Source of the DNA: Symsagittifera roscoffensis
Taxonomy: Eukaryota > Xenacoelomorpha > Acoela > Convolutidae
Assembly: GCF_963678635.1 (NCBI RefSeq)
Contig: NC_087067.1
Span: 35,729,966-35,793,965, forward strand
Length of the DNA: 64,000 bases
Direction of reading: 5' to 3'
Part shown: positions 54,653 to 64,000 of the stretch, in pieces
How the letters are laid out: each line of letters begins with the position of its first letter
How positions within the stretch are numbered: the first letter of the stretch is position 1
Program-made: the position numbers and the translations under genes
The notes under the pieces: model-generated
What the model saw: only the letters and a program-made list of their open reading frames with translations
What the model was told of the DNA's origin: nothing
The model's database searches: none

Positions 54653-54840
54653 CTATCGGATCTCAAAAATCGTAAAGTCCTCGGGAGGCCCTTTGTGAGA
54701 TCGAAGCTATGGCAAAAATCTATGATAAAAGGGTGAAACAAACACCATCTGACAAACACCATCGTTGAGATGGCCCGAAAGTATCTGAAGAGTAATGGAT
54801 TAGTTGCGGTACCGTATGACAAAGGCGTGGGTTTTGTGTA

Positions 54841-55194
54841 ATGAGGAAGGACACCTACGAGAACAAGTTGTCGGATACACTAGATTCAAATCAATTCAGC
54901 AAAAGTAAAGGAACAAGGGATGCGATTGTTTTCAAGCTAGAAAAAGACATCAATAAGGAGTTGTTGGCTATGATGAAACAAGACGAAATAAGTGAGAATC
55001 GCTACACAAGGATGAGGTCTACTGGGGGGGGGGGGGGGCAGCTCGCCAGGCTCTATGGGTTGGCGAAAGTACTTAAAGTGAATACCCCATTAAGACCGGT
55101 CCTCTCCTTGCCTGGTAGCTCATATCATAACTTGAACAAGGTTCTTGCAAAGTCTTTTGAAAAAATCGAGGGAGCAAACATCGAAACCAACTAA
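54841..55194 (+). CDS. Penelope reverse transcriptase N-terminal part (copy C)
   Basis: ORF of 117 codons: M-R-K-D-T-Y-E-N-K-L-S-D...K-G-T-R-D-A-I-V-F-K, then five Gly from the G15 run, then Q-L-A-R-L-Y-G-L-A-K-V and P-L-R-P-V-L-S-L-P-G-S-S-Y-H, the fingers-region motifs of Penelope enzymes. It ends at TAA, 51 bases before the next ORF in the same frame. Copy A is out of frame here because its G run is two shorter. Confidence 0.82.
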   Translation: MRKDTYENKLSDTLDSNQFSKSKGTRDAIVFKLEKDINKELLAMMKQDEISENRYTRMRSTGGGGGQLARLYGLAKVLKVNTPLRPVLSLPGSSYHNLNKVLAKSFEKIEGANIETN

Positions 55195-55245
55195 CTAGAT
55201 GCGAGAGAAATCTTAGCGAGCACTAATCTTGAGCCCAATGAAAAT

Positions 55246-55869
55246 TTGATATCTCTAGATGTGAAGAGTTTGTATACAAATGTTCCGCTGAAAGAAGCAA
55301 TAGCCATAGCTCTGAGAAAACTGTATGAGGAAGATGAACCACCATCAATTGGTAGGAAAACTTTGAAGAGATTGTTCAACATGGCAGTTAGTCAAGTCCA
55401 TTTCAAGTGCAAGGAAACATGGTACGATCAGAAGGATGGTTTGGCAATGGGGCCATCTCTTGCCGTTATTTTAGCAAATCTTTGGCAGAAGCAGCACGAA
55501 ACTGCACAATCGAGGGCTATTCCCGAAATGTTTTTGCCCGAGAAAGATCTTAACGGAATATGTCCCGAGTGCAATAAGAAAGTCACGTACAGGTCAAAAG
55601 GTGTAGAATGCGAATGCTGTTTGAACTGGTATCACGTAAAATGCTGTGATATATCAGATGATGAGTATCGAAATATAAGTGAAACCATCTGGTACTGTAG
55701 AAAACGCATCGCAATAAGAGAGAAAAATAGGTCAGCGCAGCGAGCTAACTTATTTCTCCATTACGTTGACGATATAGTGAGAAGAAGGAAGGTTGATCAT
55801 GAAAAAGTGCTACGGGCTGCAAACCTACTACATCCAAATTTACAATTCACAATCGGACACCAACCATAA
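55246..55869 (+). CDS. Penelope reverse transcriptase core with PHD finger (copy C)
   Basis: 207 codons, same architecture and length as copy A: motif A, motif B (D-G-L-A-M-G-P-S-L), PHD finger at 55,561-55,707, Y-V-D-D at 55,762-55,773. The last zinc ligand is lost: C-R-K-R instead of C-R-K-C (TGC to CGC). The residue before YVDD is His, where copy A has Arg. Confidence 0.88.
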   Translation: MISLDVKSLYTNVPLKEAIAIALRKLYEEDEPPSIGRKTLKRLFNMAVSQVHFKCKETWYDQKDGLAMGPSLAVILANLWQKQHETAQSRAIPEMFLPEKDLNGICPECNKKVTYRSKGVECECCLNWYHVKCCDISDDEYRNISETIWYCRKRIAIREKNRSAQRANLFLHYVDDIVRRRKVDHEKVLRAANLLHPNLQFTIGHQP

Positions 55870-56339
55870 ACGGAAAACTGGCATTTTTGGATTTACAAAT
55901 TAGTATTGACAAAAACAGGAAAAACAACTGTGGATGGTATCAGAAACCAAAAGAAACAGGTACCATACTAAATATTAGAAGTCTCGCCCCCCTTCAGTAC
56001 AAGAGAAGTGTGGTTGAAGGAACTGTCCACCGGGTTTTCCGCATTATGTCAACATGCGAAGAATATGATAAAGCGATGAAAATCAAACGTGAACAGTGGT
56101 TGGAAACCCAATATCCGGAAAATTGATCGACGCGGGTTGCGTTGCAAGCCCTTGAAAATATCATGAGGGAGGGCAAAAACAAAAATGCGCAGATGATTTT
56201 CACGACGAAGAAAATGATAACTTGTTTGCCCTCTTTAAAATCCTCATTTTTCAGTGAACTGAAATCAAAAGTGGTGTACAGACTTAAATTTTTTTGTGGG
56301 TGCAAATCCAACTATGTTGGCCATCAATCAATTGAACTC

Positions 56340-56539
56340 NNNNNNNNNNNNNNNNNNNNNNNNNNNNNNNNNNNNNNNNNNNNNNNNNNNNNNNNNNNNN
56401 NNNNNNNNNNNNNNNNNNNNNNNNNNNNNNNNNNNNNNNNNNNNNNNNNNNNNNNNNNNNNNNNNNNNNNNNNNNNNNNNNNNNNNNNNNNNNNNNNNNN
56501 NNNNNNNNNNNNNNNNNNNNNNNNNNNNNNNNNNNNNNN
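56340..56539. other. Assembly gap (200 N)
   Basis: Exactly 200 N. It interrupts the Penelope cluster between two copies of the same element segment, so the true distance and copy number are unknown. Confidence 0.99.
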
Positions 56540-56985
56540 TTCAGTAAAAGAGAAGCGTGATTGAAGGAACTGTTCACCGTGTGTTCCGCATTACGTCAAC
56601 ATGGGAAGAATATGATAAAGCGATGAAAATCATTTGTAAACAGTGGTTTGATAACCAACATCCGGAAAATTGGTCCTAAGCCCATGAAAAGATCATCAGC
56701 GAAGGCAAAAAACAAAAAGAACATGATTGAGAAAAAGAAGCCCTTTGATTATAGCAGTGATTCACCACCCATCTTGATGGTTCAATATAGGGGCAATCAC
56801 AGTCAGACATTAGCAAAAAAAAGTGCGCGATATCACCAATGCGCAGATAATTTTCACGACGAAGAAAATGAAAAGTTGTTTGCCCTCCTTAAAGTCGTCA
56901 TTTTTCAGTGAACTAAAATCAAAAGTGGGTGTACAGACTTGAATGTTGTGGGTGCAAATCCATCTATGTTGGCCATCAATCAATC
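56540..56985 (+). pseudogene. Penelope-like element D (thumb region to start of GIY-YIG)
   Basis: Matches the post-YVDD part of copies A and C (K-R-S-V-I-E-G-T-V-H-R-V-F-R, then Y-R-G-N-H-S-Q-T) and stops at S-I-Y-V-G-H-Q-S-I-E-L, the same truncated GIY-YIG junction seen at about 56,300-56,339. Frames are broken. Confidence 0.8.
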
Positions 56986-56989
56986 GAAC

Positions 56990-58773
56990 TCGATAAAACA
57001 TGCTTATTTGAATTGTTATCGCCGAATTCGACTCGTGACTGTTTTAAATATCTGCACTAATTTACTAGAAAACTACTACCAAATCAAATGCAGTTAAAGA
57101 CAAAAAAGCTACCAATTCATTGGAAATAGCCAATCTTATGAATGATTACTTTTGTTCTTTGTTCCTACCAAGATAGAATTCTGTTCTTTATGCACATGAC
57201 AACTTTTCAATTCTGTTAAACGGGCTTGAAATAAGTGTTGCTCAAGTTGAAACGTCACTCGCGTCAGCTTCAACTACATGTTTAACCAATGACAACCTTC
57301 CAACTTTTATTCTTAGCAACTGCAGCAATACTATCGCGCCACTTGTCGTTAATGTCTTAAATACCACAAACATGGCCTACACTTTGAAAGTGTGCTTACA
57401 TAACACCCATCTCAAGAACAAACAATCCAGAAAAAAAGCTTCCATTCAATATGGTTTCATGACAAAACGGTCAACCATTACACAACGTCTTGAATATCTT
57501 GACAAAATTTATTCAAATAATGAGTAGAATCTTGAAAGTCTTTCATTATACTTAGATTTTTGCAAACTTTTGATCAAGTACCTCATCAAATTCTGCTAAG
57601 CAAACTGGCTAAGTTTGGATTTGATTACACGTTTATCGAGCTTTGATATTCATATCTGAGTGATTGTACTCAAATTGTAATGATTGAAAATACATCTTCT
57701 TCGATAGGTTATGTTACTAGTGGAGTGCCGCAAGGGTCACTATTGTTTGTTCTTTTCATTAACGAAATGCCAAATGCTCTTTTAACTTCTGACTGTCATT
57801 TTTTCGCTGATGACAGTAAACTGTATTCCAGCGCAACGCATTTTGACATTCAAAGAGATATAGATCTTTTCAACCAATGGATTATCGAAAATGAAATGAC
57901 TTTAATTCCGGATAAATGAAAAGTTATTTGTCTTAATTCTAATGAGTCGGAAGTATCGCTCGGTTCTTAATGATATCTCTATTCCTTCGGTATCATCTAT
58001 CAAAGATCTCGGGGTCACAATATCTCAAAACTTGAAATGGGACAACCGTCTTAAACACAAACTTATTACGGTTAAAAAATCTTTAAACATTATCAAACGT
58101 TCTATTCCATACAGCTTCTCATTGCTCTACGGCAGTCACATCTGGTTTCCTTCCTTACTTTACAGGCGCAAACCTGAATTGCTTAATAAAAACTGTCTAA
58201 AATGGGTGACGGGTCTCAGTGACTACACTGAGCAATTGAAGGTGACCAATTCCCTGCCAATATCTTTCTCCATTGCATTATACAACTTGGTTTTCCTCAA
58301 AAGAGTGCTCAATGAGAATTTCGATTTCGACATTTACAATTTCAGTAATTTTACCTTCTCCGCCAAAGATCTTGGTAACACTGCCTACCCTAGACTGACA
58401 GCAACCAAGAAATGTTGTCTCTTCTTCACCGAGCAGTTCTTCCTCTATCGCGTGTGCCGATATGTAAACATGCTATAATTCAATGATATTGCAGATATTT
58501 TTGCATCTCCTGAAGCGTTTAAGAAGTCATTCGAAAACTATCTGCAAGTGTTGGTTAACTCATTCGTTTTAAACAACTCCTGTACTATGTTTTTGGCCTG
58601 TGATTGCATCAATTGGCTTTCTTAGTACACCTTAATTTTATACTCAATACTTGATTACGTGTTGAGTATTTTGTTGCTAGTCGTGTCACTATATTAATGT
58701 AATACATCATGTAAATAGCCTTCCAACAATCTGTATGGTGCCATTATACATGTTAATGGGAATTACTTCTTTC
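56990..58773 (+). pseudogene. LINE (CR1/jockey-like) reverse transcriptase relic
   Basis: In order: L-P-T-F-I-L-S-N-C-S-N-T-I-A-P, then Q-Y-G-F-M-T-K-R-S-T-I-T-Q-R-L-E-Y, then T-S-G-V-P-Q-G-S-L (motif B, about 57,715) and H-F-F-A-D-D-S-K-L-Y (motif C, about 57,800). After a stop at 57,917-57,919 the C-terminal frame 57,942-58,478 carries K-D-L-G-V-T-I-S. It belongs with non-LTR elements of the CR1/jockey group by these motifs. Several stops make it dead. Confidence 0.82.
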
Positions 58774-58807
58774 AGTAGTACTAGTAGTAGTAGTAGTAGT
58801 AGTAGTG
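58774..58807 (+). repeat. (TAG)n tail of the LINE
   Basis: About ten AGT/TAG units with one interruption lie between the LINE 3' region and a Penelope 3' fragment, consistent with a LINE tail. Confidence 0.85.
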
Positions 58808-59236
58808 GAGGCGCTGCACATTAGTAAAGAGAGACGGACAATTAACACGCGCGATGAGTTTCGAAGTAGGGAGTTGAAACTAAGGCTATAAAACTAAGGC
58901 TATAGTTCCAGAATCGAAAAAATCTGGCTAAAAAGAAAAACATTGAAAAAAATGTTACCAAAAATTCGCGACAAAACGAAACTGTAAAAACAAAAAAGGT
59001 GAAAACTCTCGGAAAATTGTGACTAAATGAAAAACATTGTTTCATAATAGTTGTTATAGAATTTCAGTAGTATTTGTGAAGTTGTGATTGGTTGAATTTT
59101 TTAAATTTTGAAACACTTTTTATGACACTTTTTATGATTTTTATCATTTTTTTCAGATAGTTTAGATTTTTAAAACCTGAAAATGCACAAAAATTTGCGA
59201 AAACGTTTATTTGAGATTACAATTTTAACGCATTCT
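58808..59236 (+). mobile_element. Penelope-like 3' end fragment
   Basis: Resumes in the A-L-H-I region of GIY-YIG and reads to the end of the domain and the shared 3' tail (ATTTTAACGCATTCTCAA at the end). It matches 48,790-49,250. The middle of the GIY-YIG domain, about 150-170 bp, is missing between 56,985 and here. Confidence 0.8.
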
Positions 59237-59889
59237 CAATATATTATGTTATCCAAAAATCAGAGGCAGGAGCTACTCTGATCTACGTTCTAAACTCTTT
59301 GCAGAAATTTGGAATTCTTCAGAGTTTCGTGATATTTGTATGCTTCTTTATGCAGTTTTTGCAATCTTTTGGCATGGGGGTTGGAAAATTTTCCATGATA
59401 GAAAGCGCGGCTAAATCGTGAACCCCAGAATCCGTTTGCTTTAATGTCAAGTCATGCCAACTTCAGTTGTAGTTGAATGGTCGACAAAGCTTTCGCCTTG
59501 CAACGACCGAAGTTCGGCTCAAACTCGAGGTCATGGCAAATCTCGTTCATGAGGTTGGCGAATTTGTCCCTAATTTCATTTTTTCTTATGTATGCAAAAC
59601 CTTACAATTAAGGTAAGGTTTACAAAACCTTACAGAAAAACAAAATTCGAAAAGATGAAACAAAATCATCAGGTGGACCAAATTTCCGTATGTCTCGATA
59701 TAAAAAAACTAGGGTAGGGCCCAGCTAAAGCTAAAAATGCTAGCTTAGTACTTTTCGAATTTGTCATACTCATGCGCGACGAAAGGCGTAAATCCGAATC
59801 CTTAAAAACTCTGCTTTGCCAAAAAACTTAGTTGTCTTTCTTCTAACATATTTGAGAACGCGTTGAAAAATTTGTAAACTCAACGGAAC
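59237..59889. other. Spacer, nothing recognised
   Basis: AT-rich and non-coding; a small inverted repeat of CAAAACCTTAC around 59,595-59,635 is the only structure seen. Confidence 0.4.
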
Positions 59890-61872
59890 TTTTGCTCATC
59901 TTCAGGTTTTTAAATCTTGAACTGAATTGTATAAAAAGATCAAAGATCAAAAAAAATTCTTAGAAGCCAATAAATCTAAACTTTGAAAATAAACTATCCT
60001 AAACCTCAACATTATTTAAATATAACAATGATAATAAATGAAGAAAATCTTTACTGCAAGTTGAGGTCAACAGGTATTCAACCAACTCGTTTGCACAGTT
60101 TGTCAAAAGTACACAAGTAAGACATACCACTGCCTCCTGTTCTATTCTCTGCCTGGAAGTTCATATGACAATATTAGCAGTTTTTTGATAAAATTGAGAG
60201 AGCGAAGAAAGCAAGAAACACGCAAGAAGCACAAGGAAAAAGTTGAATTCGACTACAACCAGGTTAAGATGGATATGTCACTTATCCTAATTGTTGAGAT
60301 AAACATTTTATAAATTTTCATATTAACTACGCCTGGGACGCTGTCCACAACCAGACCTCGATTAGCATCACAGATCAACAGGACCAATATACAACCTGCA
60401 ACAAGACAACGGGGGAGAATTCAATCCTATTTGAAAAGTGCAGTCACTGGACTCATGCGTTATGTATGGGCGAGTAAAAGGACAATTTCAGGTTACTGGA
60501 GAAACCATACGTGAGTTTCGTTGCACCAGTTGCTTGCAGAGCCTCACTCGAGAGGTGTCACAGGAAATTGCCAAGTTGGAGGAGGGCATGGAGAGCACGA
60601 CGATTATAGTCGAGCAACTCCTTTCTTCCAGTCATCAGCACGCATCATCACTGTAGCTAAGTACTCTAAAAAACTTGTATTAAAAAAATTACAACCAAGA
60701 GATAAAATTCAGTTGGATACCTGAACTCAAATTTCCAGATACCGATAAACCTTACCAAGCAAAAATTTTTGAACATGAAGAGAAATTAATTAGAAATTCT
60801 TTGAGCGAGTTTGGCATTGAAAACGTTATTGAAACCGTTTCAGCCCTCCGCCTGGAAAGTTCCAACTATATGCCGTTAAATCTGGTTCTGACAAAAAAAC
60901 GGACTAGACCCAGACTAATCGTAGTCAAGTTCCGCGATGCTTACACTGTAGACAGAATCATTGCAAGTGCACCCAATTTAAATTTATATTAACCAGTTTA
61001 TATGGACCATAAATGTTCAGTCTTTGTATCTAAACTCCTAACAAGGAAACATAGGAAAAGGAGCATTCTTCATTTAAAAAGTGCAGAAGGTTACTAAATG
61101 CTCGACTCAAGGCAACAGATATAAAGCTCATGAAAAGGTTTCTATTTCTTTACCACGAACGGCTCTGCAGTTGAGTGCCACGTTAGTTTAGGGAGCGAAG
61201 ATGGCATTTTTCTTTCAAATTGTTGCTATACCCCTCCTTCAAACGGCAACTGTGCATAAACTATCCAAGATCTAAGGCAATTTTTCAGTTATTTTCCTAA
61301 TCTCATGAAAAGTAATCATGATGTTATGATCTATGGTGATTTTAATTTTCCTGGAACAAATTGATGCAGTATGTCTACCAGTATCGATCTGGAAAATGAG
61401 TTCCTGGAATTGATCGACACTATCAATATACAACAAAAAAACCATTTCAAATGGCGGCCACAGACATACTCGATTTAGTACTATTGAGTGACAATACTCA
61501 CTGCATGAGTCTATCCAAATTCGAAAATTCAAAAGCTTCAAATCTATCAAATCATTTTTCTTCGTCTTTTAAGTTCTCTATTGTAGAAATTATTATAAAA
61601 AATGCTGAAAAAAATGTATTTTGTTTTTGCAATGGTGGTTTTGAAAAATTAAACGACCCCTTTCAAAAATTTTTATGGTCTGGGACAAATTGTGTCGTAT
61701 ATAACTGGTAAAAATGGCTGAACTATCTCATTGAGGAAGCCATTCCCAAAAGCACAAATCATCGAGCGTCCTTACCTTCGTGGCTAACTCAGTCAACTTC
61801 ACATTTTATTAAAATTCTTGAACGGCGAGAAATAATTACAGTGAAATGCACCCAAACGTTCAAGCATTAAAG
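59890..61872 (+). pseudogene. LINE 5' half, tandem unit 1 (PHD-like finger and endonuclease)
   Basis: Near 60,390-60,540 a frame encodes C-N-K-T-T-G-E-N-S-I-L-F-E-K-C-S-H-W-T-H-A-L-C and then C-T-S-C-L, a PHD-like finger with its first Cys apparently lost. Next comes a helical stretch (K-L-E-E-G-M-E-S-T) and L-I-V-V-K-F-R-D-A-Y-T-V-D, ORF1-like. At 61,330-61,560 Y-G-D-F-N-F-P-G-T-N and L-S-N-H-F-S are EEP endonuclease motifs. It ends around L-I-E-E-A-I-P-K, before any reverse transcriptase. Stops and shifts are present. Confidence 0.76.
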
Positions 61873-63838
61873 TTCGCTTGTTTGCGCATCTTCAGGTTTT
61901 TAACTTTTAAACTGCAATGTATAAAAAAATTAAAGATCATATAAAAAAAATTTTAGAGTCCATTAATTACATATAACAATGCTAATAAATGAAGAAAATT
62001 TTTACTTCACGTTGAGGTCAACCGGTAATCAACCGGCTCGTTTGTGCAGTTTGTCAAAAGTACACAAGTAAGACATACCACTGCTCCCTGTTCTATTCTC
62101 TGCCTGGAAGTTCATATGACAATATTAGCAGTGATAAAATTGAGAGAGCGAAGATAGCAAGAAACACGCGAGAAGCACAAGAAAAAAGTTGAATTCGACT
62201 ACAACCAGACTAAGATGGATGTGTCACTTATCCTAATTGTTGTGATAAACATTTTGAAACTTTTCATACAAACTACGCCATGGATGTTGTTCACGCCAGA
62301 CCTCGATAAGTATCACAGATCAACAGGACCCGTAGACAACATGCAACAAGTCAACGGGGGAGAATTCGATCCTATTTGAAAAGTGCAATCACTGGACTCA
62401 TGCGGCATGTATGGGCGAGTCAAAGGACGATTTCAGGTTAATGGAGAAACCAAACGTGAGTTTCGTTTGCACCAGTTGCTTGCAGAACCCCACTCGAGAG
62501 GTGTCACAGGAATTCGCCAAGTTGGAAGAGGGCATGGAGAGCACGAAGCTTATAGTCGAGCAACTCCTTTCTGCCAGTCATCAGCACGCGCCATCACCCG
62601 TAGCTAAGTATTCGAAAGTACTTACATTAGAAAAAATTACAACCAAGAGATAAAATTCAGTTGGATACCTGAACTCAAATTTCCAGATACCGATAAACTA
62701 TACCAAGCAAAAATTTTTGGACATGAAGAGAAATTAACTAGAAATTCCTTGCGCGAATTTGGCATTGATAAAGTTATTGAAACCGTGTCAGATCTCCGCC
62801 TGAAAAGTTCCCATTATATGCCGTTAAATCTGGTTCTGACAGAAAACGGACTAGACCCAGACTAATCGTAGTCAAGTTCCGCGATGCTTACACTGTAGAC
62901 AAAATCATTGCAAGTGCACCCAATATAAACGTATATTAACCGGTTTATATGGACCATAAATGTTCAGTCTTTGTATGTAAACTCCTAACAAGCAAAAATA
63001 GGAAAAGGAGCATTCTTCATTTAAAAAGTTCAGATGGTTACTAAATGCTCGACACAAAGCAAAAGATATAAAGCTCATGAAAAGGTTTCTATTCCTTTAC
63101 CACGAATGGCTCTGCAGTTGAGTGCCACGTTAGTTTAGGGAGCAAAGATGGCAAATTTCTTTCAATTTGTTGTTATATCCCTCCTTCGAACAGCAACTAA
63201 GCTTATACTATCCAAAATCTAAGGCAACTTTCTGTTATTTTCCTAATCTCATGAAAAGTTATGATGATGTTATGATCTATGGTGATTTTAATTTTCCTGG
63301 AACAAATTGATGCAGTATGTCTACCAGTATCGATCTGGAAAAAATGAGTTCCTGGAATTGATGGACACTATCAATTTACAACAAAAAAAAACCATTTCAA
63401 TACAGCGGCCACAGAGTTACTCGATTTAGTACTATTCAGTGACAATACTCACTGCATGAATCTATCCAAATTCGAAAATTCAAAATTTTCAAATCTATCA
63501 AATCATTTTTCTTCGTCTTTTAAATTCGCTATTGAAGAAACTATCCTAAAAAAATGTTGAAAAATATGTATATTGTTTTTGCAATGGCGCTTTTGACAAG
63601 TTAAACGATCTTATGATAAATATCCCTTTCAATCATTTTGCTGGTCTGGGACAAATTGTGTCCTAGATAATTGGTATAAATGGCTGAACTATCTCATTGA
63701 GGAAGCCATTCCCAAAAGCGCAAATCATCGATCGTCGTCACCCTTGTGGCTAACTCAGTCAGCTTCACATTCTATTAAAAGTCTTGAACGGCAAGAAATA
63801 ATTACAGTGAAATGCACCCAAACGTTCAACCATTAAAG
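61873..63838 (+). pseudogene. LINE 5' half, tandem unit 2
   Basis: Second copy, offset 1,990 bp from unit 1. The finger region here reads C-N-H-W-T-H-A-A-C-M-G-E-S-K-D-D-F and F-V-C-T-S-C-L in one frame (62,411-62,653), which unit 1 breaks with a TAA and a missing T. The endonuclease pieces lie at 63,280-63,530. It ends at the same point as unit 1. Confidence 0.76.
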
Positions 63839-64000
63839 TTCGCTTGTTTGCGCATCTTCAGGTTTCTAAATCTTAACCTGATTTGTATCAAAAAATCAAA
63901 GATCATAAAAAATTTCTTAGAACCCATTAATTCTAATTTTTGATAATGAACTATCACAAACCTTAACAATAATTACATATAACAATAATAATAAAATGAA
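63839..64000 (+). repeat. Start of tandem unit 3
   Basis: CGCATCTTCAGG recurs 1,966 bp after its position in unit 2 and the match continues to the window edge, so the array goes on beyond 64,000. Confidence 0.8.

Larger units (their letters stand above)
54654..56339 (+). mobile_element. Penelope-like element C (PHD-bearing), truncated at both ends
   Basis: Starts at S-D-L-K-N-R-K-V and has the N-terminal reverse transcriptase in one frame across a G15 run (54,841-55,194, stop TAA where the frame should read Ser). The core is 55,246-55,869, followed by a thumb region and the start of GIY-YIG (C-G-C-K-S-N-Y-V-G) before the assembly gap. It is closely similar to copy A. Confidence 0.85.

Overview
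The window looks like animal nuclear DNA, probably from an invertebrate. It is AT-rich, it has a nine-exon gene with large repeat-filled introns, and it carries Ty3/gypsy, Ty1/copia, non-LTR and Penelope-like retroelements plus small DNA transposons. There are no operons, ribosome binding sites, rRNA genes or CRISPR arrays. The sequence does not fix the lineage. A 200-base run of N at 56,340-56,539 marks an assembly gap.

Layout. 1-1,363 (minus) is the open 5' part of a Ty3/gypsy gag-pol gene that runs off the left edge. 2,640-4,534 (plus) is a decayed Ty3/gypsy pol relic, interrupted by a Tc1-like foldback MITE (3,035-3,772) and followed closely by a complete copia element (4,663-9,535). The copia element has 338-bp LTRs that read as identical, a perfect 5-bp target duplication and a primer site matching the initiator-tRNA anticodon arm. 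9,541-15,800 is mostly featureless, apart from two hAT-like MITE copies.

15,810-32,210 (minus) is the only clear host gene. Nine exons join with every phase matching into a 1,087-residue protein with an N-terminal membrane region and a long disordered Ser/Arg-rich tail. I do not recognise it. Its introns hold degenerate tandem arrays, a tRNA-derived SINE pair and many GCGAAGC-type palindromes. Upstream lies a frame-broken, unidentified coding relic (33,791-34,364).

37,700-49,250 is a retroelement graveyard. It holds a tandemly duplicated LINE segment (one copy carrying a later Penelope insertion with an empty-site comparison), two minus-strand LINEs of a family with an apparent PHD finger and a C-terminal PDG...WD nuclease-like region, and a Penelope 3' end. 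49,580-59,240 is a cluster of Penelope-like elements, at least two of which have an intact C4HC3 PHD-type zinc finger (one of them lacking its last Cys) inserted in frame inside the reverse transcriptase, between motif B and the YVDD box. A LINE, an AT-loop hairpin and several chimeric junctions are woven into this cluster. 59,890-64,000 is a tandem array (period about 1.97-1.99 kb) of the 5' half of a LINE, again with a PHD-like finger followed by an endonuclease.

The most unusual signals are the PHD finger embedded in a Penelope reverse transcriptase and the orphan nine-exon membrane gene. All domain calls come from reading motifs; no database search was run.
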